NCBI GenBank assembly: GCA_965366365.1
Contig: CBDUEV010000030.1
Span: 1-34,820, forward strand
Origin: CBDUEV01 sp965366365
Lineage (GTDB): Bacteria > Actinomycetota > Acidimicrobiia > Spongiisociales > JAENVV01
Direction of reading: 5' to 3'
DNA length: 34,820 nucleotides
The notes below the pieces were generated by a model, which saw only the letters and a list, made by a program, of their open reading frames with translations, made no database searches and had not been told where the DNA came from. The translations under genes were made by a program, and so were the position numbers. The first letter of the stretch is position 1. Every line of letters begins with the position of its first letter. Positions 15,603 through 24,559 of this stretch are shown here, one piece after another.

Positions 15603-16531
15603 GCGTGCTCGTCGACAAGAACACGAAGGTGCTCATTCAGGGCCTCGGCAAGACCGGCAGCTTCCACACCGACAACGCCATCGCCTACGGCACCAACATG
15701 GTGGGAGCGGTCCATCCCAGCAAGGCGGGGACCGTGGAGGTCTTCGAAGGGGAGACCGACCACAGCGGCGTGCAGGGTCGTCCCGACTCGTACCGGGTCG
15801 AGCTGCCGGTGTTCCGGTCCGTGCGCGAGGCAGCCGCGGCCACCGGCGCCGACGCGTCGGTGATCTATGTGCCACCCCCGTTCGCGGCCGACGCCATCAT
15901 GGAGGCGGCCGAAGCAGGCATCGATCTGATCATCTGCATCACCGAGGGGATTCCGGTCGCCGACATGGTGAAAGCCAAGCGATACCTCGAAGACAAGGAC
16001 GTCCGCCTGGTCGGGCCCAACTGCCCCGGGGTGATCACTCCTCAGGAGTGCAAGATCGGGATCATGCCCGGGTACATCCACAAGCCAGGCAGGATCGGGG
16101 TGGTGAGCCGTTCAGGCACGCTCACCTATGAAGCCGTCTTCCAGCTCACCAACAACGGATTGGGCCAGACGACCGCCATCGGAATCGGCGGGGACCCGGT
16201 CAACGGGACGAACTTCGTCGATTGCCTGAGGCTCTTCAACGACGATCCTGCCACCGAGGGCGTCATCATGATCGGCGAGATCGGAGGGACGGCCGAAGAA
16301 GAAGCCGCCGAGTGGATCCAAGCCAACATGACGAAACCGGTGGCCGGGTTCATCGCCGGCACCACGGCGCCTCCCGGGAAACGGATGGGGCACGCCGGGG
16401 CCATCATCTCCGGCGGCAAGGGGACCGCGGCCGACAAGATCGCTGCGTTGGAAGCAGCCGGAATCGTCGTCGCCCCCACCCCCACCGACATGGGCACGGC
16501 CATGATGGAGGCCATGGAGGCCGCCGGCTAG
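15599..16531 (+). CDS. sucD: Succinyl-CoA synthetase alpha subunit
   Basis: The CoA-binding and phosphohistidine subunit, 310 residues, with a slightly long N-terminus against the usual 290-300. It has the Rossmann start VLIQGLGKTGSFHTDNAI, the phosphate loop VSRSGTLTYEAV, and the active-site histidine, about residue 265, in RMGHAGAIISGGKG. It overlaps sucC by ATGA. With SucC it forms the TCA-cycle complex. Confidence 0.98.
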   Translation: MSVLVDKNTKVLIQGLGKTGSFHTDNAIAYGTNMVGAVHPSKAGTVEVFEGETDHSGVQGRPDSYRVELPVFRSVREAAAATGADASVIYVPPPFAADAIMEAAEAGIDLIICITEGIPVADMVKAKRYLEDKDVRLVGPNCPGVITPQECKIGIMPGYIHKPGRIGVVSRSGTLTYEAVFQLTNNGLGQTTAIGIGGDPVNGTNFVDCLRLFNDDPATEGVIMIGEIGGTAEEEAAEWIQANMTKPVAGFIAGTTAPPGKRMGHAGAIISGGKGTAADKIAALEAAGIVVAPTPTDMGTAMMEAMEAAG

Positions 16532-16548
16532 CGGCTCCGTCGGCCACC

Positions 16549-17148
16549 GTGGAAGAACTGCTCCTGGGTCTCTCGCTGGGCTGGGCGGCCGGCATCGCGC
16601 CCGGCCCGCTCAACACGCTGATCCTGGCCACGGCGCTCCGAGATGGTTTTCGTGCCGGGGCGACGATTGCCGTCGCCCCGCTCGTGGCCGACCTTCCCGT
16701 GGTTCCCGTTGCGGTGTGGCTGGTTGGCTCCCTTCCCGTCGGCGCCGTGCGGGCGTTGTCGGGTCTGGGAGCTCTGGTGCTCATCTGGATGGCCTACGAC
16801 GTGATCCGGCGAGCCGATCCGTCCACCGGCGCCCAGTCTGAGCCGCGCCGCAATCTGTGGCGTGGAGTGGCGGCCAACCTCGCCAACCCGCATCCCTGGC
16901 TGTTCTGGATCAGCGTGGGAGCACCGATTCTGGTCGGTGCCTGGGAGTCTGGTCCTTGGAGAGCGGCGGCGTTCCTGGCAGGGTTCTACGCCCTGCTGGT
17001 GGGCACCAAAGTGGTCCTGGCGCTGCTCGTGTCCAGAGGGCGCCGGATCCTCGACGGCGCCTGGTATCCCCGGATGGTCCGCCTCTCGGGGCTCCTCCTC
17101 CTCGGCTTGGCCGTTCCTCTGATTCGCACAGCCCTCACGGGCAGTTGA
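16549..17148 (+). CDS. LysE/RhtB-type amino-acid exporter
   Basis: A 199-residue integral membrane protein with about six hydrophobic segments. The N-terminal SLGWAAGIAPGPLNTLILATAL carries the LysE-family GxxPGP signature (AGIAPGPLNTL), and NLANPHPWLFWISVG matches the second conserved motif (NPK/HxxxF). GTG 16549 gives the normal start of the family; no Shine-Dalgarno is visible, which together with the 17-nt gap suggests read-through from sucCD. The substrate is unknown; family members export lysine, arginine, threonine, homoserine lactones and others. Confidence 0.8.
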   Translation: MEELLLGLSLGWAAGIAPGPLNTLILATALRDGFRAGATIAVAPLVADLPVVPVAVWLVGSLPVGAVRALSGLGALVLIWMAYDVIRRADPSTGAQSEPRRNLWRGVAANLANPHPWLFWISVGAPILVGAWESGPWRAAAFLAGFYALLVGTKVVLALLVSRGRRILDGAWYPRMVRLSGLLLLGLAVPLIRTALTGS

Positions 17149-17173
17149 CACCCGGTTGTGGAACGTCGCCCGG

Positions 17174-18283
17174 TCAGACTCCAGCGAGCTCCGAGTCGGA
17201 CGCCGTTTCCTTCTTGGTGCTCGTCTTCCCGGTTGCGAGGCGCCGTTCCAGCGACCGGCCGGCGAGGCGAACCAGGGGCAGAAGGGCCACGCACACGGCC
17301 GCGGCGATGGCGAGGTCGCCGATCACGTCGCCCAACGTCGCATTGTTGACCGAAAGGTCGAAGACGGGTTGGAGGAAGTAGTAGGTGGGCCCCAACTCGG
17401 CGATCCACTGAGGAAGAGTCGGCCAGATCGTGAATATGACCGGGAAGATGAGGACGATCCCTCCCCCCTTCCAGGCCGCGAAGAGTGTGTTGGTATCCGG
17501 TGCCCACGATCCCAGGATGAGCCCGACCTCGGCCATCATCACGGCGCCGATCGAGATGGCCAGAACGACGGCGAAAGGTGCGGACCCGAATGCGCCATTG
17601 AGCAGGAGGGTGATCACCCCCGTCAGCACCGCCAGAACAAAACCGAGCATTCCTTTGGCGAACAAAACGTCGTTCATGGTCGCTGGCGTCACGAGCAACG
17701 CATCCAGGGTTCTCTTCTCTTTCTCCTCGACCAACCCGGCGGCCGGGATCATGGCCCCCCCGATGGCCACCGCCATGATCACCATGAGCGGCAGAAGCCG
17801 AACGGAGAGATCGAGGCTCTCTTCGCCGATGGTCACCACGTCCACGGCCACCGCCGGCTCGGAATCGGCGACCTGGCGGATGAGGTCGAGGGTGGTGATG
17901 GAGAGGATGATCCGGTTGGAGGCCAGGCTCTCGCCGCCGACATAGAACTGGAGGGGCGGCTGGTTGCCGGCCATCACGTCCGCGTCGAAGCCCTCTTGGA
18001 GGATGAGCCCGGCATCGAGATCGTTGTTCTCGACCTCGACGAGCAATTCGTCGACAGAGTCGAGCATCACAAGGGCGATGCCGTCCGTCTGCTCGGCGAG
18101 AGCCGGGATCGAGGAGGAACCCTGGTCGACGATTCCCAGGCGCGGGTCTGGGTCGAAGAGGCTGCCGAAGACACCCTGGAGGACGATCGTGAAGAACACG
18201 GGGAGGACCAAAGCCCACAGCACCAGAGGGGAGCGGGGACCCAGAGCCAAGTCCTTGCGGAAGATGCGAAGTGCAGACGTCAC
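17174..18283 (-). CDS. ABC-2 type transporter permease (second)
   Basis: A 369-residue permease. One N-terminal helix (near PLVLWALVLPVFFTIVLQ) is followed by an extracytoplasmic region of about 150 residues and then five C-terminal helices, the ABC2_membrane_3 layout. The coupling segment EEKEKRTLDALLVTPAT is typical of ABC-2 permeases. GTG 18283 is chosen because it overlaps the upstream permease stop (GTGA); longer in-frame starts would run far into that gene. The last cytoplasmic residues are charged. It forms an operon with the next two genes. Confidence 0.88.
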   Translation of the reverse strand: MTSALRIFRKDLALGPRSPLVLWALVLPVFFTIVLQGVFGSLFDPDPRLGIVDQGSSSIPALAEQTDGIALVMLDSVDELLVEVENNDLDAGLILQEGFDADVMAGNQPPLQFYVGGESLASNRIILSITTLDLIRQVADSEPAVAVDVVTIGEESLDLSVRLLPLMVIMAVAIGGAMIPAAGLVEEKEKRTLDALLVTPATMNDVLFAKGMLGFVLAVLTGVITLLLNGAFGSAPFAVVLAISIGAVMMAEVGLILGSWAPDTNTLFAAWKGGGIVLIFPVIFTIWPTLPQWIAELGPTYYFLQPVFDLSVNNATLGDVIGDLAIAAAVCVALLPLVRLAGRSLERRLATGKTSTKKETASDSELAGV

Positions 18284-19362
18284 AGCGAGGCCACCTTTCT
18301 TCTCAGCGCCCATGTGCCCGCCGCCAGCATGACGAGTGTCCACGCCACCAGGCTGGCGAAGGGGATCCCCAGCTCGGAGAAGGGCGATCCGTAGGAGGTT
18401 GCCTGCACGATCGCCTCGGACAACCCCCAACTGGGCAGTGCCGTGACCCATGGAGCGGCTGTCCCTGGGAAGAGCACGGCGACGCCCGGGACCGCCAGCG
18501 GAACGAGAAACAGCATGCTCCAGAACACGATCGAGATGAAGTCCTTGCCGAGGGATCCCACGAAGAGGGCGATTCCGGTGACGAGGACCGAGCCGAGCAG
18601 AAGGAAGATCATCAACGTGAGCGTGTTGGTGGCCAATGCCCCCAACAACGCCATCAACACCATCACCTCCGTGAAGGCCAAGGCTGTGCCGACGATGGTC
18701 TTGGCCGCCAGGAAGTCGCCGAGGGTGGCCGGGGTGGCCAGGATCGCCGTGACGGTTCGTTCCTGGATCTCGCTCGCCACGAGGCTGGCCAGCGCCATCA
18801 TCTCGACCAGCAACACGAAGAAGGCGAACATGGGCACCATCGTCTCCTGCAGCGACACCTGGTCGCCTGCCCGATCCACGCCCAGAATCACCTCCTGTTG
18901 GGAAGGCTGGGTGACGAGCGGGGCGTTCCCAGCAGCCAGATAGGCCAGTTCGCGAACCATCGAGGTGACCGTCCCCCGCACCTCCGGTGGTACCGCGCCG
19001 GTGACGAAGACGGTGATCGTGCTTTCGGCGCCAGAGGCCACCGACGCGGCGAAATCCTCTGGGAAGGCGAGCCCGAGCGCTTCGTCGCCTTCCTCGATGG
19101 CGGTTCGCAAAGCGCTGGGACTCTCGAACGAGGTGAGAGCCAGGCCGGCGCCTTCCTCGCCTGCCATCTGCTCGAAGAACGCTCCAAGCCCGGGGGCGTA
19201 CACCCCCATCTCGATCGTCTCGTCCACCGAATCGGGCAGGAACGAGTAGATGACCACATAGAAGGCGATCCCGATCACGGTGACGACCAGGAAGAAGCGG
19301 TCTTGGAAGAAGGCCCGCACGTCCTTGCGGATGATGGCGGAGAGGATCCCGGTTCGGGTCAT
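18280..19362 (-). CDS. ABC-2 type transporter permease (first)
   Basis: A 360-residue permease with the same layout as its neighbour: one N-terminal helix (FFLVVTVIGIAFYVVIYSFL), a large external loop, and a C-terminal helix bundle with the coupling segment SEIQERTVTAILATPATLGD. The two permeases probably form the heterodimeric channel. ATGA overlap with the ATPase gene upstream and GTGA overlap with the permease downstream give strict co-translation. Confidence 0.88.
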   Translation of the reverse strand: MTRTGILSAIIRKDVRAFFQDRFFLVVTVIGIAFYVVIYSFLPDSVDETIEMGVYAPGLGAFFEQMAGEEGAGLALTSFESPSALRTAIEEGDEALGLAFPEDFAASVASGAESTITVFVTGAVPPEVRGTVTSMVRELAYLAAGNAPLVTQPSQQEVILGVDRAGDQVSLQETMVPMFAFFVLLVEMMALASLVASEIQERTVTAILATPATLGDFLAAKTIVGTALAFTEVMVLMALLGALATNTLTLMIFLLLGSVLVTGIALFVGSLGKDFISIVFWSMLFLVPLAVPGVAVLFPGTAAPWVTALPSWGLSEAIVQATSYGSPFSELGIPFASLVAWTLVMLAAGTWALRRKVASL

Positions 19363-20222
19363 GCGTCGAGTCCCCGCCCGGCGTACACCACGAAGATGTC
19401 CTCGAGGGTCGCCTCCTCGGTGTGGATGGTCATGAGGTGGTCGACGTCGACGGCGGAGCGGATGGCGTCGGAAGCCCCGGCGCCGTCGAGGGCGACCACC
19501 GTCTCCTCGACGGCGTCTCCCTTGCGCCAGCGAATCTTCACCGCTCGGCTGCCGTGTTGCAGCTTGAGGGTCTCAGGAGCATCGATGGCCAGGATCTTTC
19601 CCTCGTTGATGAACGCCACTCGATCCGAAAGCGTGTCGGCTTCGGCCATGTCGTGGGTGGTGAGCAGCACCGCCGTCCCTCGGGCGGCTTCCTCGCGAAT
19701 GATCTGCCGGATGGCTCGGGCGGACACCGGGTCGAGGCCGTCCGTGGGTTCGTCCAGAAACAGAACATCGGGTCGGTTCAGGAGACTCCGGGCAACCATC
19801 AGGCGTTGTCGCATACCCTTCGAAAACGACGACACCCGGTCGTCGGCGCGGTCCGCCAAGCCGACTCGTTCCAGCCAGGGGCGCGGATCGAAATCGGGTA
19901 TCCCGAACAACCTGGCGAAGAACCGGAGGTTCTCGGTGGCGGACATGGCGCCGTAGAGGTTCTTTTCCTCGAAGCAGACGCCCATGCGCGCCTGGATCTC
20001 CTTGCGTTGAGACGGCATCGACATGCCGAGAATGGAGATGGAGCCGGTGTCGGGAGGCAGTTGGCCCGTGAGCATCTTGATGGTGGTGGATTTGCCGGCG
20101 CCGTTCGGTCCGAGAAAACCGAGCACCTCGCCCGGGGCCACCGCAAACGACACTCCATCCACGGCTTTGATCGGCCCGTAGGCGAACGATAGATCTTCCA
20201 CGCCAATGGCGACGTCAGCCAT
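19359..20222 (-). CDS. ABC-2 type exporter ATP-binding protein
   Basis: A 287-residue ATPase: Walker A GPNGAGKST, Q-loop region MGVCFEEKNLYGAMSATENL, signature SFSKGMRQR, Walker B VLFLDEPTDGLD and switch TTHDMAEAD. The C-terminal about 70 residues resemble the regulatory tail of drug, Na+ or polymer exporters. A GGAGG lies 7 nt before ATG 20222. With the two permeases it makes a NatAB/DrrAB-like efflux pump; the substrate cannot be inferred. Confidence 0.93.
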   Translation of the reverse strand: MADVAIGVEDLSFAYGPIKAVDGVSFAVAPGEVLGFLGPNGAGKSTTIKMLTGQLPPDTGSISILGMSMPSQRKEIQARMGVCFEEKNLYGAMSATENLRFFARLFGIPDFDPRPWLERVGLADRADDRVSSFSKGMRQRLMVARSLLNRPDVLFLDEPTDGLDPVSARAIRQIIREEAARGTAVLLTTHDMAEADTLSDRVAFINEGKILAIDAPETLKLQHGSRAVKIRWRKGDAVEETVVALDGAGASDAIRSAVDVDHLMTIHTEEATLEDIFVVYAGRGLDA

Positions 20223-20246
20223 GCGACCTCCAGATGTCCGGCTTTC

Positions 20247-20252
20247 AGCCTA
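20247..20252 (-). promoter_or_regulatory. -10 box of the ABC exporter operon
   Basis: TAGGCT on the minus strand, 30 nt before the ATPase ATG, the same spacing as at pcrA and sucC. The -35 is not clear. Confidence 0.4.
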
Positions 20253-20342
20253 TCAACGCCGGTAGGGCGTCCGTTAGGGCCTATCGGGCCGTGACCTCGG
20301 CCTCTGGTCACTCGCCTGGCACCACGGCAGGCTGGGAGGGAA

Positions 20343-21275
20343 ATGATCCTGCTGTGGCTCGCGAGCGCGACGGTCGGCTTGGCCGTGGCCATCTGGGGAA
20401 GCCGTCGCGCCGTCACCTCGGCATCGAGCGTGGCGTTGGGATTCGGGTGGTCCCCGTTCGTGGTGGGCGTCGTGATCCTGTCGATCGGCACGGACCTCCC
20501 CGAGGTCGCCAACTCCATCGTGGCTTCCGTGGCAGGCAACGGAGATATCAACCTCGGCGACTCGGTGGGTTCTGCGGTCACGCAGATCACGCTCATCTTG
20601 GGGGTGCTCCCCTTCGCCGTTGGCCGCTTCGAGGTGGAGCGACATCGCGTCAAGGTCGTGGGTCTCCTGACAGCCGTTGCGCTGGTGGTCCTCGGTGTGC
20701 TGACGGTCGACGGTTGGATTTCCCGAGCCAACGGCCTGACCCTGATAGCTCTCTGGCTGGGGATGTCCGTGTTCGTGGCCAAACGAAAGCTGATCGCCTC
20801 CGAGTCGAGCATGACGGTGCGGCCCCAACGATCGTGGCGTCTCGTCGGAGTCACCGTTCTGTCGTTGGGCGTCGTGGCCGCCGGCGCCATGGCGGCGGTG
20901 TTCTCTTTCATCGAGATCGCCGAGATCCTCGGAGCGCCCGCCTTCTTGGTGAGCTTCTTCGGTCTCGCCCTCGGGACCTCCCTGCCCGAGTTGGTCGTCT
21001 ACCTCACCGCCCTCCGGCAGGGGCAGCGTGACCTGGCCATCGGCGGCGTGTTCGGGTCGGCCCTGGTCGACGCCACGCTTTCGGTCGGGGCGGGACCAAC
21101 GGTTGCCCCCGTGGCGGTGACGGCCTCGTACGCACTCTGGTCGTCGGCCAGCGCAACCATTGTGGTCTTGATCGTGACGGCGGTGCTCGTGGTACGGCAG
21201 AAGCATGACCGGTGGACCGGCCTCCTGTTCATCGCCCTCTACGCCGCCCTGTACCCCATCCTGCTCAACGCCTGA
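20343..21275 (+). CDS. CaCA-family cation antiporter (sodium/calcium exchanger-like)
   Basis: A 310-residue protein of about ten helices with two inverted halves. The alpha-1 repeat is SIGTDLPEVANSIVAS with GDSVGSAVTQI; the alpha-2 repeat is ALGTSLPELVVYLTAL with GGVFGSALVDA. Both keep the GTxLPE core that binds the cation. In alpha-2 the usual asparagine of the G(N)xxGSN pattern is changed (GSALVDA), and in alpha-1 it is GSAVTQ, so the ion may not be Ca2+. ATG 20343 has GGGAGG upstream. Archease follows after 13 nt. Confidence 0.87.
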   Translation: MILLWLASATVGLAVAIWGSRRAVTSASSVALGFGWSPFVVGVVILSIGTDLPEVANSIVASVAGNGDINLGDSVGSAVTQITLILGVLPFAVGRFEVERHRVKVVGLLTAVALVVLGVLTVDGWISRANGLTLIALWLGMSVFVAKRKLIASESSMTVRPQRSWRLVGVTVLSLGVVAAGAMAAVFSFIEIAEILGAPAFLVSFFGLALGTSLPELVVYLTALRQGQRDLAIGGVFGSALVDATLSVGAGPTVAPVAVTASYALWSSASATIVVLIVTAVLVVRQKHDRWTGLLFIALYAALYPILLNA

Positions 21276-21288
21276 AGGCGAGGTCACC

Positions 21289-21702
21289 GTGCCGGTGAGG
21301 ACGCTCGAACACACGGCCGACATCGGGATCGAGATCGCGGCCCGCAACATCTCCGCTCTCTTCGAGGAGGCGATCATCGGCATGGTGGCGCTCTGTTTCG
21401 ACCAGGAGGGGTGTGCACCGACCGGTTCGGTCGTCGTGGCGGGAACGGGTGCTGACGCCCCGGAGACGCTCGTCAGCCTCCCCTCCGAGGTGCTCAGCGA
21501 GATGGAGATCTCGGATCGTGTACCGGTGACTGCCGAGACGCTGGAGATTGGGCCTGGGAAGGCGATGATGTCGTGCCGAACCGCACTGCTCGACCGAAGC
21601 CGGGTGGTCGGACCAGCCATCAAGGCGGTCACCTATCACGGGCTTCGATGTGAGCCGGGTCCGTCGGGTTCCTGGTGGGCGAGGGTCTTCTTCGACGTGT
21701 GA
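21289..21702 (+). CDS. Archease (RtcB-activating protein)
   Basis: A 137-residue protein of the archease family, which helps RtcB-type RNA ligase through guanylylation and multiple turnovers. It starts VPVRTLEHTADIGIEI, with the conserved acidic residue in EHTADIG (Asp11), continues ISALFEEAIIGM, and ends with the family C-terminus KAVTYHGLR...WARVFFDV. GTG 21289 has GAGG upstream. It lies 13 nt after the antiporter gene. Its 3' end is repeated at 25428-25475 in front of rtcB, so it was probably next to rtcB before the intervening block arrived. Confidence 0.9.
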   Translation: MPVRTLEHTADIGIEIAARNISALFEEAIIGMVALCFDQEGCAPTGSVVVAGTGADAPETLVSLPSEVLSEMEISDRVPVTAETLEIGPGKAMMSCRTALLDRSRVVGPAIKAVTYHGLRCEPGPSGSWWARVFFDV

Positions 21703-21749
21703 CTCTGGGCAGCCAGGAACTCACAGCATTCAACCCGGGGGTACACCGG
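21655..21749 (+). repeat. Left copy of the duplicated archease 3' end and rtcB upstream spacer
   Basis: Bases 21655-21712 match 25428-25485 at 54 of 58 positions by eye, covering the last 15 archease codons, the stop and 10 nt beyond. After a 16-nt stretch found only here, 21729-21749 matches 25489-25509 at 15 of 21 positions; the latter is the rtcB -10 region. The copy therefore includes a decayed rtcB upstream region. Confidence 0.85.
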
Positions 21750-21771
21750 CACTTGGAATGTGCATCGATTT

Positions 21772-23907
21772 TCAGCTAGAGATCTCTATGTTTCCGGTCG
21801 ACCCGTCGACAGTCACCCTCTGCCCGTCCCTGAGGCGTGAGGTGGCATCGCCGCAACCCACCACAGCAGGGATCCCGTACTCCCTCGAGATGATGGAAGC
21901 GTGTGCGAGCGCGCTGCCAACATCGGTCACAACGGCTGCTGCCCGATCAAATAGGTGGGTCCACGCCGGCGCGGTCAGGGGGGCCACGAGGACCTCGCCT
22001 TCCTGGAAGTCGGCGAATTGCGTCGAGTCGCGAACGACTCTCACCACACCCGTGGCGCGGCCGGGACTCGTCGGGATGCCGTGGACCACCGCTCCGTCTG
22101 AGCGAACGGCCCCCATGACCTTGCTGCTGTGTGAGAACATGAGCCTCACCGTGAACGGAACCTTTCCCGCCCACAGTGGAGCGGCAACCTTGCTGGCTCG
22201 GACCCGCTCTTCACGCCGCGCGCCCACCACAGCGCTCATCGGTTCTGGCTGCTCGAGCAGCGACTTGACCTCGGAGTGAGTCAGGTAAAAGACGTCGTCG
22301 ATCGAGGTGATTGCTCCTTTGGCCACCAAGATCTCGCCGAGCCGTTGGACAGCCTTGCGCATCACCGGCCACGGTAGGGAAAGCAGGTTGAGCTGCTCCT
22401 CGCGCACGGGCACCACGTGTTGCGCTTCGGCCAGGAGCCTCCGGAACCTTCGGAGACGACGTCGCGAGCCCCGAAGCAGGTCCTCGGCCTCCTTCGCCGT
22501 CTCGATACGGCGAGTCATCAACTCGTCAATTTCGCCAGGGCCGCCTTGTGGGCTCAAAGGCGGGACAGACCAGTCCAGGGACTCGAGACGGGGTGTGTGG
22601 TCGACTTCTGGCGGCAACTCGATTCCTTGAAGGACGACCATGTGACTGACGTCGAGGTTCTCCTTCACGTGCTTGTTCCAGAACGTCGCGAGCTGTTCTT
22701 CGAATTTGTAGGCAGAACCGGCGACTGTCGCAATTGAGGCGAAGTAACCACCGGCTTCGGTCGCCAGCTCATCCACGAGGTCGATCAGCTCGAAAGCCCC
22801 GAGTGTCGACACCATCGCTTCAGCTCGGGCGACGGAGTCCCGGTAGCGGGGCAGGACGTTGTCTCGCCAGTCGTCCTCGCATCGCTGATAACCGAAGCGA
22901 ACCGTTTGGGGGAACATTGGCGCTGCCATGCGCCAGTCCTTCCACACGCGATGCAGGATGCTGACGAAGTTCCTGCTGAAAGCAACGCCCGGTACTGGCA
23001 GCCAATTGAGCGAGTAGTAGTACCACCCGTTGATGATCACATGCAGCGGCTCGGGCGCGACCTGTCCTATCAGCTCGTGGAGTCGATCATGCAGCTTCTT
23101 TTCCATACGCGGGAGCAGCCAGGATTCGAAGAGGGGTGTCACCGGCTCCGGAATCCACTCGCCGAAACGGAGGGAACGCTGGTAGATGCCGGGTGCTGGT
23201 GGCTCCCAGCTCACCTCATCTGGCAACCCGGTTATCGGCCGAGCCTGCACTACCCAGAGCTCACTGCCATCCCAGGCCCATTCGACGTCCTGGGGAGTGC
23301 CGAACTCCTGTGCTATCTCACGTGCCGTGCTGGCTACCCGCTTGGCCAACGACCGACTCAATGTATCTTCGGGCTGACGGGTGGGCCTGGCGCTCCGTCC
23401 GTTGATACGCCACTCATCACCCGGTACCTGCCCTGAGAGCAGCCGGTCCGCCAGCCCGCGTGTACCCGTGACGATGGTGGTCTCTCTGTGGCCTGTGACG
23501 GGGTCTGCAGTGAATGCGACGCCTGCGCAGACAGGGTCGACCATCATCTGAATCAATACAGGGATGGTCCCTTCGGCCGAGTGACCTGCCGAGTCTCTTA
23601 CCTTCGTGATGGCCTCCGTGATCGACTCGACGCCGACACCGAGAATCGAAAGGTACTTGCCGGCCAGGGACGAGCTCGGGGTATCCTCCGAGACGCCGCT
23701 TGACCGCACTGCGAATGCGCCGCTCCCCAGTCCCTCGAGATGAGGCTTCAGGTCTACGTCTTGCAGCGAGGTCTGAGGAGTCACGACCAATCCTCGGGGC
23801 ACCTTGAAGCCTGCCCTCATCAAGCTGCTCAGAGAGCGGGCTTTGCCGCCGACCCTGGACGTCGGGGCATCGGCGGCGTCCGCGAGAGCGATAACCTCGG
23901 TGTTCAC
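21772..23907 (-). CDS. Rifampin phosphotransferase-like protein (ATP-grasp PPDK_N + middle domain + phosphohistidine domain)
   Basis: A 711-residue protein. Residues 1-225 are a pyruvate-phosphate-dikinase N-terminal ATP-grasp domain: GGKARSLSSLMRAGFKVPRG, VRSSGVSEDTPSSSLAGK (67-84), AGVAFTADPVTG and QDVEWAWDG...QARPIT ending near 226. Residues 227-600 are a distinct middle domain with WEPPAPGIYQRS and WIPEPVTPLFES. The C-terminus is a swivelling phosphohistidine domain with His669 in SALAHASIISREYGIPAV, 42 residues before the end. The PEP-binding TIM barrel of PEP synthase is absent. This order (ATP, substrate, His) is that of rifampin phosphotransferases (about 865 residues), but the middle domain is shorter, so the substrate is uncertain. 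GTG 23907 overlaps the tetR stop. Confidence 0.8.
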   Translation of the reverse strand: MNTEVIALADAADAPTSRVGGKARSLSSLMRAGFKVPRGLVVTPQTSLQDVDLKPHLEGLGSGAFAVRSSGVSEDTPSSSLAGKYLSILGVGVESITEAITKVRDSAGHSAEGTIPVLIQMMVDPVCAGVAFTADPVTGHRETTIVTGTRGLADRLLSGQVPGDEWRINGRSARPTRQPEDTLSRSLAKRVASTAREIAQEFGTPQDVEWAWDGSELWVVQARPITGLPDEVSWEPPAPGIYQRSLRFGEWIPEPVTPLFESWLLPRMEKKLHDRLHELIGQVAPEPLHVIINGWYYYSLNWLPVPGVAFSRNFVSILHRVWKDWRMAAPMFPQTVRFGYQRCEDDWRDNVLPRYRDSVARAEAMVSTLGAFELIDLVDELATEAGGYFASIATVAGSAYKFEEQLATFWNKHVKENLDVSHMVVLQGIELPPEVDHTPRLESLDWSVPPLSPQGGPGEIDELMTRRIETAKEAEDLLRGSRRRLRRFRRLLAEAQHVVPVREEQLNLLSLPWPVMRKAVQRLGEILVAKGAITSIDDVFYLTHSEVKSLLEQPEPMSAVVGARREERVRASKVAAPLWAGKVPFTVRLMFSHSSKVMGAVRSDGAVVHGIPTSPGRATGVVRVVRDSTQFADFQEGEVLVAPLTAPAWTHLFDRAAAVVTDVGSALAHASIISREYGIPAVVGCGDATSRLRDGQRVTVDGSTGNIEISS

Positions 23908-24485
23908 GACCGAATACCTCGAAGGATGGTCCGGATGGCCCACATGACCTCTTCTGCGGCTTCCTCCGGGGAGAGGCCCAGTCTGTCTCGCCATTGCTGG
24001 TACGCCTCGGACGTCGTCAGGACCATCGCAAGCTTCGCCAGGTGCTCGAGCTGATCGGGCGGTAGACCTGGTTCGCTGGTGCGGAAGGACTCTCGGAACG
24101 CTTCGAGCCGCTCGGGGCTTCCCTGCACTCTCACATCTCGTCCTATCCGGGATGCGAAGGCGGCTCTCATCAGGTCGTCGGTATCTTCGAAGTGTTGGAA
24201 GACCTTCCCGACCACATCCTCGAACTCGTCGATGGTCTCGGGAATGGAGTCGACCGCCAAGCCCGTTCGTCGGCCGGCATAGGGGACAAGTGCGTTGAGC
24301 AGGCCCGCCTTGTCGCCGAAATGTCGGTAGACCGTCCCGATCGAGACACCAGCGCGTTCAGCTACCGCAGGTATCGACAAGGTATCAACGCCTTCAGCGA
24401 GAACCTCCACGACCGCGTCGAGGATTCCGTCTCTGGTGGCTTGCGCCTGAGCTTCCCTCAGTTCCGACTCATACTTGCGTGCCAT
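23904..24485 (-). CDS. TetR-family transcriptional regulator
   Basis: A 193-residue repressor-type protein. The helix-turn-helix is LSIPAVAERAGVSIGTVYRHF (in two parts, near residues 35-56), followed by GDKAGLLNAL. The remaining C-terminal helices form a ligand domain unlike any I can name. ATG 24485 is chosen over GTG 24488 because the AGAGGA Shine-Dalgarno spacing fits better. Its stop overlaps the rifampin-phosphotransferase-like gene by 4 nt, so both are one transcript. It is divergent from the cupredoxin gene and likely controls both directions. Confidence 0.93.
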   Translation of the reverse strand: MARKYESELREAQAQATRDGILDAVVEVLAEGVDTLSIPAVAERAGVSIGTVYRHFGDKAGLLNALVPYAGRRTGLAVDSIPETIDEFEDVVGKVFQHFEDTDDLMRAAFASRIGRDVRVQGSPERLEAFRESFRTSEPGLPPDQLEHLAKLAMVLTTSEAYQQWRDRLGLSPEEAAEEVMWAIRTILRGIRS

Positions 24486-24496
24486 CACGATTCCTC

Positions 24497-24525
24497 TTGA
24501 CGGTGGTTCAAATTCACTATACGAT
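24497..24525 (+). promoter_or_regulatory. Promoter of the cupredoxin gene
   Basis: TTGACG (24497-24502) and TACGAT (24520-24525) are 17 nt apart, 40 nt before ATG 24560. It overlaps the divergent tetR promoter. Confidence 0.65.
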
Positions 24526-24544
24526 TCATCTCACCAATATGCAA
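24516..24544 (-). promoter_or_regulatory. Promoter of tetR and the rifampin-phosphotransferase-like gene
   Basis: On the minus strand TTGCAT (24539-24544) and TATAGT (24516-24521) are 17 nt apart, 31 nt before the tetR ATG. The -10 boxes of the two divergent promoters overlap, so one bound TetR dimer could block both. Confidence 0.65.
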
Positions 24545-24559
24545 GAGGAGGAGTAGTCC

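Noticed and set aside
18271..19956. 561-residue plus-strand frame across the ABC operon
   Set aside because: Low-complexity His/Asp/Arg/Ser composition with no motif; the minus-strand permeases and ATPase account for this DNA.
21772..23907. Annotation as phosphoenolpyruvate synthase (ppsA)
   Set aside because: The ATP-grasp and phosphohistidine domains fit, but the C-terminal PEP-binding TIM barrel is absent and the His domain closes the protein, as in rifampin phosphotransferases.
24493..24548. CCTCTTG/CAAGAGG inverted repeat as the TetR operator
   Set aside because: The two arms are the Shine-Dalgarno regions of the divergent genes and are 42 nt apart, too far for a usual TetR dimer site.
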